The notes under the pieces are model-generated. The model saw only the letters and a list, made by a program, of their open reading frames with translations, made no database searches and had not been told where the DNA came from. From Sulfitobacter sp. HI0040 (lineage in GTDB: Bacteria > Pseudomonadota > Alphaproteobacteria > Rhodobacterales > Rhodobacteraceae), in contig NZ_LWEX01000003.1 of assembly GCF_001634885.1 (NCBI RefSeq), positions 1-48,333 on the forward strand: a DNA stretch of 48,333 nucleotides. The letters run 5' to 3'. Positions within the stretch are counted from its first letter, which is position 1; every line of letters starts with the position of its first letter. The translations under genes were made by a program, and so were the position numbers. Positions 26,873 to 35,406 of this stretch are shown in pieces.

Positions 26873-26907
26873 TATTTCGAAATACAGCAGTTCCTTTCCA
26901 TTCGCAA
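26873..26907 (-). promoter_or_regulatory. Promoter of the H-NS-like gene with palindrome
   Basis: On the minus strand TTGCGA (26902-26907) and TATTTC (26879-26884) are 17 nt apart. The -10 element is half of a perfect 12-bp palindrome, TATTTCGAAATA at 26873-26884. It lies within the 79-nt gap between ecm and the H-NS-like gene, so the latter need not depend on ecm transcription. Confidence 0.45.
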
Positions 26908-26928
26908 AGACCTATTTGTGTCATTGTG

Positions 26929-28896
26929 CTATTCGGCTGCAACTGCAGCGGGATCCGCAAGGGCAACAATGTCTTTCATGATTACGTTCAATTCGAAATC
27001 TTTCGGCGTATAGACCCGTGCAACCCCCATAGCGCGCAGGCGAGCTGCATCTTCTTCGGGAATGATTCCCCCCACGATTACCGCGACATGGCCCAGCCCG
27101 GCATTCCTCATCCGTTCCATCAAATCCTCGATGAGCGGAATATGCGATCCTGAAAGAATGGAAAGCCCGACCACATGGGCCTCGTCTTTCAATGCCGCGT
27201 TAACGATTTCTTCTGGTGTGAGGCGAATACCCTCATAGGTAATGTCCATCCCGCAATCGCGAGCGCGAACGGCAATCTGTTCGGCCCCGTTGGAATGACC
27301 GTCGAGCCCGGGCTTGCCGACCAAAAACTTCAGGCGGCGACCCAGTTTCGCGCTGACCGTGTCAACTGCCTCGCGCAGATCGTCCAGTCCTTCGGTTTTG
27401 TTGGACCGCCCGGTCGCGACACCGGTGGGGCCGCGATACTCCCCGTGGGCGCTGCGCATTTCCGCAGCCCATTCGCCTGTGGTAACACCCGCCCTCGCAG
27501 CGGCAATGGAAGGGGGCATGATGTTGCGCCCCTCGGCGGCGGCGGCACGCAGATCGGCCAGCGCTTTCTCGACCGCTTCGGCGTCTCGCTCGGAGCGCCA
27601 TTCTTCAAGCCGGGCGATCTGTTGCGCCTCGACTGCCGGATCAACGACCATGATGCCACCATCCCCCGTCATCAGGGGGGAAGGCTCACCCGCCTGCCAC
27701 TTGTTCACACCGACGACGACGGTCTCGCCCGCCTCGATCCGGCCAAGGCGCTCCGAATTGCTTTCGACAAGACGGCCCTTCATGTACTCGATGCCGGAAA
27801 TCGCGCCGCCAAGCCCATCGAGATGTGCAAGCTCCGCACGGGCGGCCTCTTTCAATTCGGCCACTTTGGCGTCTACTGCCGGGTTTTCGTCAAACAGGTC
27901 GTCGAATTCCAGAAGATCGGTTTCATAGGCGAGGATCTGTTGCATCCGCATGGACCATTGCTGGTCCCAGGGGCGCGGCAGGCCAAGCGCTTCGTTCCAG
28001 GCCGGCAATTGGACGGCACGGGCGCGCGCCTTTTTGGAAAGTGTGACGGCCAGCATTTCGATCAGAATTCGGTAAACATTGTTTTCCGGCTGCTGTTCGG
28101 TAAGGCCGAGCGAATTCACCTGAACCCCATATCGGAATCTGCGATATTTTGCATCTTCCACGCCGTAGCGATCCCTGCAAATCTCATCCCAAAGATCCAC
28201 GAATGCGCGCATTTTGCACATTTCGGTCACAAATCGGATACCGGCATTCACGAAAAATGAGATCCGCCCAACCAATGCGGGAAAGTCCTCTTCGGGAACG
28301 CGGGGGCGCAATGCATCCAGAACCGCCGTGGCCGTGGCAAGTGCAAAGGACAATTCCTGTTCCGGCGTCGCGCCGGCTTCCTGCAGGTGATAGGAACACA
28401 CGTTCATCGGGTTCCATTTCGGAACTTCGCGATAACAGTATTCCGCTACATCGGCGATCATCTTCAGGGACGGGGCGGGCGGGCAGATATAGGTCCCCCG
28501 GCTGAGGTATTCCTTGATCAGATCGTTCTGAACGGTGCCTTGAAGCGCCGAGACATCGGCGCCCTGTTCCTCTGCCACCGCGATATAGAGGGCGAGCAGC
28601 CATGGAGCCGTGGCATTGATCGTCATGGAGGTGTTCATCTTTTCCAGCGGGATGTCCTGAAAAAGGGTGCGCATGTCCCCCAGATGGCAGACCGGAACCC
28701 CGACCTTGCCCACCTCGCCCCGGGAAAGGACGTGATCGCTGTCGTATCCCGTCTGGGTCGGCAGATCGAAGGCCACTGAAAGGCCCGTCTGCCCCTTTTC
28801 GAGGTTCGTGCGATAAAGCGCGTTGGACGCTTCCGCCGTGGAGTGTCCGGCATAGGTGCGGATCAGCCAGGGGCGGTCTTTTTGCGGTTGGGACAT
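26929..28896 (-). CDS. ecm: Ethylmalonyl-CoA mutase (B12-dependent)
   Basis: Converts (2R)-ethylmalonyl-CoA to (2S)-methylsuccinyl-CoA in the ethylmalonyl-CoA pathway. The 655 residues form a single-chain mutase: a TIM barrel with the substrate segment RTYAGHSTAEASNALYR near residue 13 and AFDLPTQTGYDSDH near 43, then a C-terminal cobalamin domain with GLDGHSNGAEQIA near 530, containing the DxHxxG motif. Overall reading matches MeaA/Ecm rather than methylmalonyl-CoA mutase, and the presence of ccr 2.7 kb away supports this. Confidence 0.93.
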   Translation of the reverse strand: MSQPQKDRPWLIRTYAGHSTAEASNALYRTNLEKGQTGLSVAFDLPTQTGYDSDHVLSRGEVGKVGVPVCHLGDMRTLFQDIPLEKMNTSMTINATAPWLLALYIAVAEEQGADVSALQGTVQNDLIKEYLSRGTYICPPAPSLKMIADVAEYCYREVPKWNPMNVCSYHLQEAGATPEQELSFALATATAVLDALRPRVPEEDFPALVGRISFFVNAGIRFVTEMCKMRAFVDLWDEICRDRYGVEDAKYRRFRYGVQVNSLGLTEQQPENNVYRILIEMLAVTLSKKARARAVQLPAWNEALGLPRPWDQQWSMRMQQILAYETDLLEFDDLFDENPAVDAKVAELKEAARAELAHLDGLGGAISGIEYMKGRLVESNSERLGRIEAGETVVVGVNKWQAGEPSPLMTGDGGIMVVDPAVEAQQIARLEEWRSERDAEAVEKALADLRAAAAEGRNIMPPSIAAARAGVTTGEWAAEMRSAHGEYRGPTGVATGRSNKTEGLDDLREAVDTVSAKLGRRLKFLVGKPGLDGHSNGAEQIAVRARDCGMDITYEGIRLTPEEIVNAALKDEAHVVGLSILSGSHIPLIEDLMERMRNAGLGHVAVIVGGIIPEEDAARLRAMGVARVYTPKDFELNVIMKDIVALADPAAVAAE

Positions 28897-28922
28897 CTCG
28901 AACCTCGTATCTGCGTTAGCAA

Positions 28923-28969
28923 CAATATTGCGTCAGTCGCTTGATACGGGAAACTTTATGGCGGGTCAA
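28923..28969 (-). promoter_or_regulatory. Promoter and candidate operator of ecm
   Basis: On the minus strand TTGACC (28964-28969) and TATCAA (28941-28946) are 17 nt apart, a good sigma-70 promoter. Just downstream, about +4 to +12, is the palindrome CAATATTG (28923-28930), read as GCAATATTG on the minus strand. The octamer GCAATATT recurs in the ccr promoter at 31513-31520. Confidence 0.55.
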
Positions 28970-28985
28970 TTCGCTGCGTTGCGGC

Positions 28986-29022
28986 AAAAAATGAAGGCGC
29001 GCAACCTATGCTGCGCGCCTTC
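28986..29022 (-). terminator. Terminator of the alpha/beta hydrolase gene
   Basis: A perfect 11-bp stem, GAAGGCGCGCA at 28993-29003 and TGCGCGCCTTC at 29012-29022, with an 8-nt loop. On the minus strand it is followed by ATTTTTT. It insulates the hydrolase gene from ecm. Confidence 0.92.
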
Positions 29023-29051
29023 GGGCGATGCAAAAAGCGCTTGGCGCTTGC

Positions 29052-29969
29052 TTACATCTTGGACATCCAGTTCATGATGGCAGCGGCGCTTTCCTCGGGC
29101 GCTTCGAACACGGCGGCATGGGCCGCGCCTTCGATCACCGCGATTTCACCTTGGGGTGCGGCATCAGCCATCGCCTGTGAAATCGCCACGGGATAAAGCG
29201 TATCTTCACGGCCAACCAGAACGAGCACGGGGATATCCATGCTCTTCACTGTTTCTGTGCTGTCGGGGCGGTCCCGCAGCGCCACGGCACCACCGATGGC
29301 TCCGTCAAGAGACGCCTGCTTCATCGCTTCGGTCAGATAGTCGACCTGCGCGGGTGCCTCTACCAGACGGGTTTCGCCCGTCAGCATGTTGGGCATGAGG
29401 AAGGGAATGATCTTGTCGACGCCGCCATCTTCGCCCTTCAGCGTTTCCAGCGTGCCGTTCCAGATGCCCTTTTCAATCGCATTGGCGGGATTGTGGTTCG
29501 TATCGATCAGAATCGCGCCGGAAAAGACATCCGGGTTCTGACGGTACATCTCGAATACGATTGGCCCACCCATGGACATGCCGCCGATCACGGCTTTCTC
29601 GACTCCCAACTCCTTCAGTACGGCCAGCGCGTCTTCGGCATAGGGGCCGATGCCGTCCACCGGTTCGGGGGTGGTGGAATTGCCGTAACCGCGATGATCG
29701 ATCGTGATCACCCGGTGATTGTCATCGAGCTTGTCGCGTACACGTTCAAATAGCGCGCCTGAAAGTGGATAGCCGTGCAAGAGCACGATGGCATCACCTT
29801 CGCCGGAGCTGGAATAGAAGATGTCCGTACCGTTCACGGAAACCGTTTCGCCATCACGGTCAGCAGGGGCGGGCAGGACAAGCCGTTCGGCGGCTGTCTG
29901 TGCGAGGGCGCCGGTGGCGATGCCAAGACCAAGGGCAGCGGAAAGAAACGTCTTCGAATAGGTTTGCAT
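29052..29969 (-). CDS. Exported alpha/beta hydrolase
   Basis: A 305-residue serine hydrolase with an N-terminal signal peptide (MQTYSKTFLSAALGLGIATG, cleavage after ALA-QT). The core shows HGYPLSG oxyanion loop, the nucleophile elbow GMSMGG, the acid in GREDTLYP and the catalytic His in EGAAHAAVFEAPE. It should act in the periplasm or outside the cell on an ester or similar substrate that cannot be specified. The ATG at 29969 is chosen because it starts the signal peptide. A short palindrome, GTTA-CAT-TAAC at 29983-29993, lies just upstream. Confidence 0.88.
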   Translation of the reverse strand: MQTYSKTFLSAALGLGIATGALAQTAAERLVLPAPADRDGETVSVNGTDIFYSSSGEGDAIVLLHGYPLSGALFERVRDKLDDNHRVITIDHRGYGNSTTPEPVDGIGPYAEDALAVLKELGVEKAVIGGMSMGGPIVFEMYRQNPDVFSGAILIDTNHNPANAIEKGIWNGTLETLKGEDGGVDKIIPFLMPNMLTGETRLVEAPAQVDYLTEAMKQASLDGAIGGAVALRDRPDSTETVKSMDIPVLVLVGREDTLYPVAISQAMADAAPQGEIAVIEGAAHAAVFEAPEESAAAIMNWMSKM

Positions 29970-30093
29970 ACTATATGTCCTTGTTACATTAACTACACCG
30001 GCCCAATCCGGCGCAGCCACTCTACGTTCCGTAAACTCCTTCACGAAGCCGTTAAAACTGGATGCAGGGGCGATTCCCTGTCAGTCTCGCGCC

Positions 30094-31485
30094 ATGACAC
30101 AGACCATCACCCTGCCGCTCTGGCTCTTTATCCTGATCATGCTCTTTGCCGCGGTGACGGCAGCCAGCCATCTTCTGTTTCCCTCGGTCCGCTGGTTTTT
30201 CCGCAGGCGGCTGGAGAAGGCGGTTGCACAGCTCAACACCCGCCTCACCCGCCCCATCGAGCCTTTCAAGCTCGCCCGGCGGCACGACATGATCCAGCGG
30301 CTGATCTACGATCCGGAAGTGACGCGTGAAATCGTGGCCTATGCCGAGCAAAACGGCGTGCCGGAAAACGTCGCCTTCGAGAAGGCGAAGGACTACGCGC
30401 GCGAAATCGTCCCGAGCTTTTCCGCCTTTGCCTATTTCAGTTTCGGCATCCGCGTGGCGAAGCTTCTGGCGAATTCGGTCTACCGGATCGAAACGGCGGA
30501 CAGCAACGATGCCACGCTCGCCAATATCCCGCGCGATGCGACGGTCGTTTTCATCATGAACCACCGCAGCAACATGGACTATGTGCTGGTGACCTATCTG
30601 GCCGCGCGGTCCTCGGCCCTGTCCTATGCTGTGGGCGAATGGGCGCGGGTCTGGCCGTTGAGCAGGCTCATCAAGTCCATGGGGGCCTATTTCATCCGCC
30701 GCCGGTCCCGGGGCGCGCTCTACCGGAAAGTGCTGGCGCGCTATGTGCAACTGGCCATCGCGGGCGGCGTGACGCAGGCGATCTACCCCGAAGGGGGGCT
30801 CAGCCTCGACGGGCGATTGCAGCCGCCGAAGATGGGATTGCTCGCCTACGTGGTCGAAGGGTTCGACAGGGCCAATGCCCGTGACGTCGTTTTCGTACCG
30901 GTTGCGATCAACTATGACCGCGTTCTCGAAGACCGGGTGCTTATCGCGGCGCATGAACGGGGGGATCGGCGTTTCGGCGCGCGGATCACGGTTATCGTCC
31001 GGTTCATTTTGCGCAAGCTCTGGCAGCGGCTGCGCGGGCAGGACACACGTTTCGGAGTGGCCGCGGTGGCCTTTGGCGAACCGGTCTCGCTGCGATCGGC
31101 GGCCGAGGACGGCGTTGAAAACCTGTCCCGCCACCTGATGACCCGGATCGAGGATGCAATGCCCGTGCCTGCCGTGCCCTTGGTGGCACACATCCTGCTG
31201 CAGGACGAACTGCTGGACACCGATGGCGTCACGGGCGCTGTGCGCAGCCTGTTGGACCGGGTGCCGGAGCCAAACCGGGTGGTCAAATCCGCGAACCTCC
31301 AGGAAGAGGTGCAGCAGGCGATCCACCGTATGCTTAAGCGGGGGCTGATATTTTCCCACGAAGGTCATTGGAGAATCGCGGAAAACCAAAGCAAGGTCCT
31401 GCGGTTCTACGCCAATTCCGTCGCCCATTTCATGGAAGAAGATGCTGCACCTGCGGCGCAAATTTCTGCGTCCGCTCGGTCATAA
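30094..31485 (+). CDS. PlsB-like glycerol-3-phosphate acyltransferase
   Basis: A 463-residue membrane-associated phospholipid acyltransferase. An N-terminal transmembrane helix (LPLWLFILIMLFAAVTAAS) is followed by the acyltransferase block NHRSNMD near residue 152, the arginine-rich FIRRRSRGALYRK segment, and IYPEGGLSLDG near residue 230. It is shorter than E. coli PlsB (about 800). Catalysis on glycerol-3-phosphate is inferred from the family; a lysophosphatidate substrate is possible. It lies between ecm and ccr, divergent from the hydrolase. Confidence 0.82.
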   Translation: MTQTITLPLWLFILIMLFAAVTAASHLLFPSVRWFFRRRLEKAVAQLNTRLTRPIEPFKLARRHDMIQRLIYDPEVTREIVAYAEQNGVPENVAFEKAKDYAREIVPSFSAFAYFSFGIRVAKLLANSVYRIETADSNDATLANIPRDATVVFIMNHRSNMDYVLVTYLAARSSALSYAVGEWARVWPLSRLIKSMGAYFIRRRSRGALYRKVLARYVQLAIAGGVTQAIYPEGGLSLDGRLQPPKMGLLAYVVEGFDRANARDVVFVPVAINYDRVLEDRVLIAAHERGDRRFGARITVIVRFILRKLWQRLRGQDTRFGVAAVAFGEPVSLRSAAEDGVENLSRHLMTRIEDAMPVPAVPLVAHILLQDELLDTDGVTGAVRSLLDRVPEPNRVVKSANLQEEVQQAIHRMLKRGLIFSHEGHWRIAENQSKVLRFYANSVAHFMEEDAAPAAQISASARS

Positions 31486-31500
31486 AGTTACAAAATTACC

Positions 31501-31539
31501 CCTCATGAGGTTGCAATATTTCGTCCAGGGTCATATTGG
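31501..31539 (+). promoter_or_regulatory. Promoter and candidate operators of ccr
   Basis: TTGCAA at 31511-31516 and TATTGG at 31534-31539 are 17 nt apart, 58 nt before the ccr start. A perfect 10-bp palindrome, CCTCATGAGG, sits immediately upstream (31501-31510). A second inverted repeat, CAATAT at 31514-31519 and ATATTG at 31533-31538, spans the promoter itself. These would be natural sites for regulators of acetate/C2 metabolism. Confidence 0.5.
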
Positions 31540-31597
31540 ATAAGCGCGGCCCCCGATTCTGCGGCGCGGCAAAACTGATGACGAACAGGAGGGCCTG

Positions 31598-32878
31598 ATG
31601 GCACTGGATACGACAATCGCCGCCTATGAGGCGCCCGAAAAGGACCTCTACGAGGTTGGTGAAATGCCGCCCATGGGTCATGTCCCGAAGAAGATGTACG
31701 CTTGGGCCATCCGCCGGGAACGCCATGGTGAACCCGATACGGCAATGCAGGAAGAAGTCGTCGACGTCCCGACGCTCGACAGCAACGAGGTTCTGGTGCT
31801 CGTGATGGCCGCGGGCGTGAACTACAACGGCGTCTGGGCCTCGCTCGGAAAGCCGATCAGCCCCTTCGATGGCCACGGCCAGCCGTTCCATATCGCCGGT
31901 TCCGATGCCTCCGGCATTGTATGGGCCGTGGGCGAAAAGGTCACGCGCTGGAAGGTCGGCGACGAGGTTGTGATTCACTGCAATCAGGATGACGGCGACG
32001 ACGAAGAGTGCAACGGCGGCGATCCGATGTATTCCTCCAGCCAGCGGATCTGGGGCTACGAGACGCCAGATGGCTCCTTCGCGCAGTTCACCAACGTGCA
32101 GAGCCAGCAGCTGATGCCGCGCCCCAAGCACCTGACCTGGGAAGAGGCGGCCTGCTATACACTGACGCTCGCAACCGCTTACCGGATGCTTTTCGGCCAT
32201 GAGCCGCATGATCTGAAGCCCGGTCAGAACGTACTGGTCTGGGGCGCTTCGGGCGGTCTCGGCTCCTACGCGATCCAGCTGATCAACACGGCGGGCGCCA
32301 ATGCAATTGGCGTCATCTCGGACGAAAGCAAGCGGCAGTTCGTGATGGATCTGGGCGCCAAGGGCGTTCTGAACCGGAAGGACTTCAACTGCTGGGGGCA
32401 ATTGCCCACGGTGAACACGCCGGAATATGCCGAGTGGTTCAAGGAAGCGCGCAAGTTCGGCAAGGCGATCTGGGACATCACCGGCAAGGGTGTGAACGTC
32501 GACATGGTGTTCGAACACCCCGGCGAGGCGACCTTTCCCGTCTCCACCTTCGTGGTGAAAAAGGGCGGCATGGTCGTGATCTGCGCGGGTACCTCCGGTT
32601 TCAACCTGACCTTCGACGTGCGCTACATGTGGATGCACCAGAAGCGTCTGCAGGGCAGCCACTTCGCGCACCTCAAGCAGGCGTCGGCGGCCAACAAGCT
32701 GATGCTGGAGCGGCGCCTCGATCCCTGCATGTCAGAGGTGTTCACATGGGCCGATCTGCCCGATGCGCACATGAAGATGATGCGCAACGAGCACAAGCCC
32801 GGCAACATGTCGGTGCTCGTGCAGGCGCCCACCACGGGTCTGCGCACGCTTGAGGACTGCCTCGACGCGCGTCGCTGA
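31598..32878 (+). CDS. ccr: Crotonyl-CoA carboxylase/reductase
   Basis: Catalyses NADPH-dependent reductive carboxylation of crotonyl-CoA to ethylmalonyl-CoA, the key step of the ethylmalonyl-CoA pathway used in place of the glyoxylate shunt. The 426-residue medium-chain dehydrogenase-like protein has the diagnostic N-terminal MPPMGHVPKKMYAWAIRRER, VMAAGVNYNGVWASLG, the insertion HCNQDDGDDEECNGGDPM, and the nucleotide fold VWGASGGLGSYAIQL near residue 214. GGAGGG lies before the ATG. A strong terminator follows. Confidence 0.96.
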   Translation: MALDTTIAAYEAPEKDLYEVGEMPPMGHVPKKMYAWAIRRERHGEPDTAMQEEVVDVPTLDSNEVLVLVMAAGVNYNGVWASLGKPISPFDGHGQPFHIAGSDASGIVWAVGEKVTRWKVGDEVVIHCNQDDGDDEECNGGDPMYSSSQRIWGYETPDGSFAQFTNVQSQQLMPRPKHLTWEEAACYTLTLATAYRMLFGHEPHDLKPGQNVLVWGASGGLGSYAIQLINTAGANAIGVISDESKRQFVMDLGAKGVLNRKDFNCWGQLPTVNTPEYAEWFKEARKFGKAIWDITGKGVNVDMVFEHPGEATFPVSTFVVKKGGMVVICAGTSGFNLTFDVRYMWMHQKRLQGSHFAHLKQASAANKLMLERRLDPCMSEVFTWADLPDAHMKMMRNEHKPGNMSVLVQAPTTGLRTLEDCLDARR

Positions 32879-32900
32879 ACGACTGCCACGTAAGACATTC

Positions 32901-32933
32901 ACCCGCGTGCCGGACCCCGGCGCGCGGGTTTTT
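32901..32933 (+). terminator. Rho-independent terminator of ccr
   Basis: A 13-bp stem with one G-U pair, ACCCGCGTGCCGG (32901-32913) and CCGGCGCGCGGGT (32917-32929), loop of three, continuing into TTTTT. It begins 22 nt after the ccr stop codon. Confidence 0.95.
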
Positions 32934-33012
32934 AGTGAACCCGTCGCAGCAGACAGGCCTGTCGAGGCTGTCGGCTCTGGCCCCCCGGGCAGGGGTGGCA
33001 TAGGGTTCGGCG

Positions 33013-34551
33013 ATGAGTGAAACGGCAGTGACATATTCCCATGATCAGGCCACCGCCCATGACGCGGTGACCGCTCTTTTGCGCGACGCCGGGGTCGATC
33101 TGGACGAAAGTCTGCTGCACCCGCCGAAGGGCGGGACGGAACAGGTGATGGCGATCACCGGAAAGGCCGGGTCGGGCAAGACGCTCCTGCTCGCCGAGCT
33201 TTATCGCGCGCTGGACGCGGCGGGGGTGGAGGTCGTCAGCGGGGACTACGAATCCCGCAAGCGGCGCGACAAGCGGAGCCTTGCGATCCTTGCGCCCACC
33301 AACAAGGCCGCCAGCGTGCTGCGGTTGCGCGGCGTGCCGGCCACGACGATCCATCGCATTCTCTATACCCCGGTCTACGACCCCGAGTATGAACGCATTG
33401 CTGAATGGCTGGCGGGGCAGGGCGAGCGGCCCGAAATCGCGGGGCTGACGGAACTCGCGCTGGACAGGGCGGCGGCCTTCTACGCCAGCAACAAGTCGAT
33501 CCCCGGCGCGCTGGCCGCCGCGGGGCTGCGGGGCAGCGATTTCATCACCGGCTGGAAGCGGCGGGAAGAGCCGCTGGACATCGGCTTCGTCGATGAAAGC
33601 TCGATGCTGGACGACAAGCAATTTGCCGATCTCAAGGAAATTTTCCCCACGCTTCTGCTGTTCGGCGACCCCGCGCAGCTTGCCCCGGTGAACCAGTCGG
33701 GGACCATGGTCTTCGACAAGCTGCCCAAGAAGCGGGTGATCCACCTCGACCGAGTGTTCCGTCAGGATGCGGACAACCCGATCCTCGATCTTGCCCATGC
33801 GCTGGGTGATCCGGATCTGAGCTTCGAGACCTTCGAGCGTATGGTCGAAGACGCGGCGCGTCGTGATCCACGCGTGGTCTGGGGCCAGCGGGTGGAGGTT
33901 GACCTGATGGCCCGCAGCCCTGTCCTTGTCTGGCGCAACGCCACGCGCATCCGCCTGATCAACGCCTTCCGGTCGGTACATGGCGCGCCGGAGGATGCTC
34001 TCCTCCCCGGGGAGCCACTCATTTGTGACGGGCTGGAGCTGCCGCTGAAGCACCGCAAGAAGCGGCTCGACCTCGAAGCGCGGGGCCTGATCAAGGGCGC
34101 GCAGGTCGTCTACCTCGGCGAGGGCCGAAAGCCCGGTTTCAGCCGATTGCACGTCATGGGGGCCGAGGACCCGCAGGTCAGCGCCGCCAGCATCGTCAAG
34201 ATCGAGAAGCCGGAGGAGGAGGAACCCTTCATCCCTTTTGCCGCGCGCATGGGGGCCACCTTCCTGCACGGTGCGGCGGTAACGATCCACAAGGCACAGG
34301 GCAGCCAGTGGGACACGGTGCAGGTCTTTGCCCCCGACCTTTATGCCGCCGCCCGCATGGGCAGGATGGAGGCGGGGCAGCCGCTATGGAAACGCCTCGC
34401 CTATGTGGCGATTACCCGCGCGCAGGAACGGTTGGTCTGGGTCGTGCGCAACCGGTTGGCCCGGCCCACGGAACCCCTGCGTGTCGATGACCTGAAAGTG
34501 CAGGTGGCACCCACATTGACGCTGGAAGAGGATGACGCGGCGGCGGGGTGA
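33013..34551 (+). CDS. Dda/RecD-like superfamily 1 DNA helicase
   Basis: A 512-residue stand-alone SF1 helicase. Walker A is GKAGSGKT near residue 50, motif Ia LAPTNKAASVLR near 96, Walker B GFVDESSML near 190, motif III LFGDPAQLAPV near 216, motif IV-like RVFRQDADNP, and the UvrD_C_2 motif VTIHKAQGSQWDTV near 420, with VAITRAQERLVWV near the end. Relatives include phage T4 Dda and cellular RecD2-type enzymes. No AddAB/RecBC partner is nearby, so its role in replication or repair is inferred only. Not obviously phage-derived, since codon use matches neighbours. Confidence 0.87.
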   Translation: MSETAVTYSHDQATAHDAVTALLRDAGVDLDESLLHPPKGGTEQVMAITGKAGSGKTLLLAELYRALDAAGVEVVSGDYESRKRRDKRSLAILAPTNKAASVLRLRGVPATTIHRILYTPVYDPEYERIAEWLAGQGERPEIAGLTELALDRAAAFYASNKSIPGALAAAGLRGSDFITGWKRREEPLDIGFVDESSMLDDKQFADLKEIFPTLLLFGDPAQLAPVNQSGTMVFDKLPKKRVIHLDRVFRQDADNPILDLAHALGDPDLSFETFERMVEDAARRDPRVVWGQRVEVDLMARSPVLVWRNATRIRLINAFRSVHGAPEDALLPGEPLICDGLELPLKHRKKRLDLEARGLIKGAQVVYLGEGRKPGFSRLHVMGAEDPQVSAASIVKIEKPEEEEPFIPFAARMGATFLHGAAVTIHKAQGSQWDTVQVFAPDLYAAARMGRMEAGQPLWKRLAYVAITRAQERLVWVVRNRLARPTEPLRVDDLKVQVAPTLTLEEDDAAAG

Positions 34552-34584
34552 GTATTTCGGATAAGTCGCCGGGACGGCTGCATC

Positions 34585-35406
34585 CTACCGCCGCAACAGA
34601 CTGAAGACCGCGGAGGCGCCCCATCCCGCCGCGATGGCGATGGCCAGTGACATCAGCCCGTAAATCAGCGCGTTTTCCCGGCTGAGGGTGAAAAGCCAGC
34701 GTTCCAGCCCCACCTTGCGCACGTCGATGCTGGTGGAATGCTGGGCCACAACCTCGCCCCCCCGGGTGAGGAAAATTCGGGTCACGTAGTCGCCTTCGGT
34801 CAGGGCGGCAGGCAGCCTGATGGCGGCGCGGAACAGCGTCTGTTCGTCCACCACCACCCCGTTTTCGACCACTTGATAGAGGTTCGAACCGCTGCGGATA
34901 CGGATCAGTGCATCGGTGAAACTGGCTGAATCGCTGATTGTCATGGGCGCGCCCACGGAGCGGATCGCCCTGGGGATCGAGATCTTGTAGCGCAGATCCT
35001 CGATCCGTTTCAGGATGTCGTTGAGCGGCGCACTGGTGGCCACCGCATAGAAGCTGGGCGCCTGATCGACTTCCACCGCATCTGTGTTGACCCAGATGCC
35101 GAAGCGGCGTTCCTTGCGGCGGACCATCACGGGCCGCGACGGGCCGGCGACGGTGATGATGACCTCCAGCGGGGGGCCTTCGGGGATCGCCTGTTCGCGC
35201 TTCACAGCCCCGTAGACGAGGATTTCTGAGCCGTTGAAGTTGGTGGTGATGGCCACTTCGGCCTGGCTGAGGCCCAGAACGATCTGTTCGGCCGGGGCGG
35301 CTTGGTCTTCCACGCCGTCCGCTTCCTGCGGAAGCGCCGCAGACGCAAGGCCGAGTGTGAGCGACAGGGCGACTGCCCCCAATATGCGCCGGAAAGACCC
35401 GCGCAT
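34585..35406 (-). CDS. TIGR02186 family membrane protein
   Basis: A 273-residue protein with a signal peptide (LGAVALSLTLGLASAALPQ), a periplasmic body starting EQIVLGLSQAEVAITTNFNG, and a C-terminal transmembrane helix (LIYGLMSLAIAIAAGWGAS). It belongs to the TIGR02186 group, which is regularly encoded next to a TSUP (TauE/SafE) transporter. Function unknown; an accessory subunit of the transporter is the likely reading. Its ATG overlaps the transporter stop by ATGA. Confidence 0.82.
   Translation of the reverse strand: MRGSFRRILGAVALSLTLGLASAALPQEADGVEDQAAPAEQIVLGLSQAEVAITTNFNGSEILVYGAVKREQAIPEGPPLEVIITVAGPSRPVMVRRKERRFGIWVNTDAVEVDQAPSFYAVATSAPLNDILKRIEDLRYKISIPRAIRSVGAPMTISDSASFTDALIRIRSGSNLYQVVENGVVVDEQTLFRAAIRLPAALTEGDYVTRIFLTRGGEVVAQHSTSIDVRKVGLERWLFTLSRENALIYGLMSLAIAIAAGWGASAVFSLLRR

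Noticed and set aside
29983..29993. GTTA-CAT-TAAC palindrome upstream of the alpha/beta hydrolase as an operator
   Set aside because: Arms of four bases are too short to stand out from chance.
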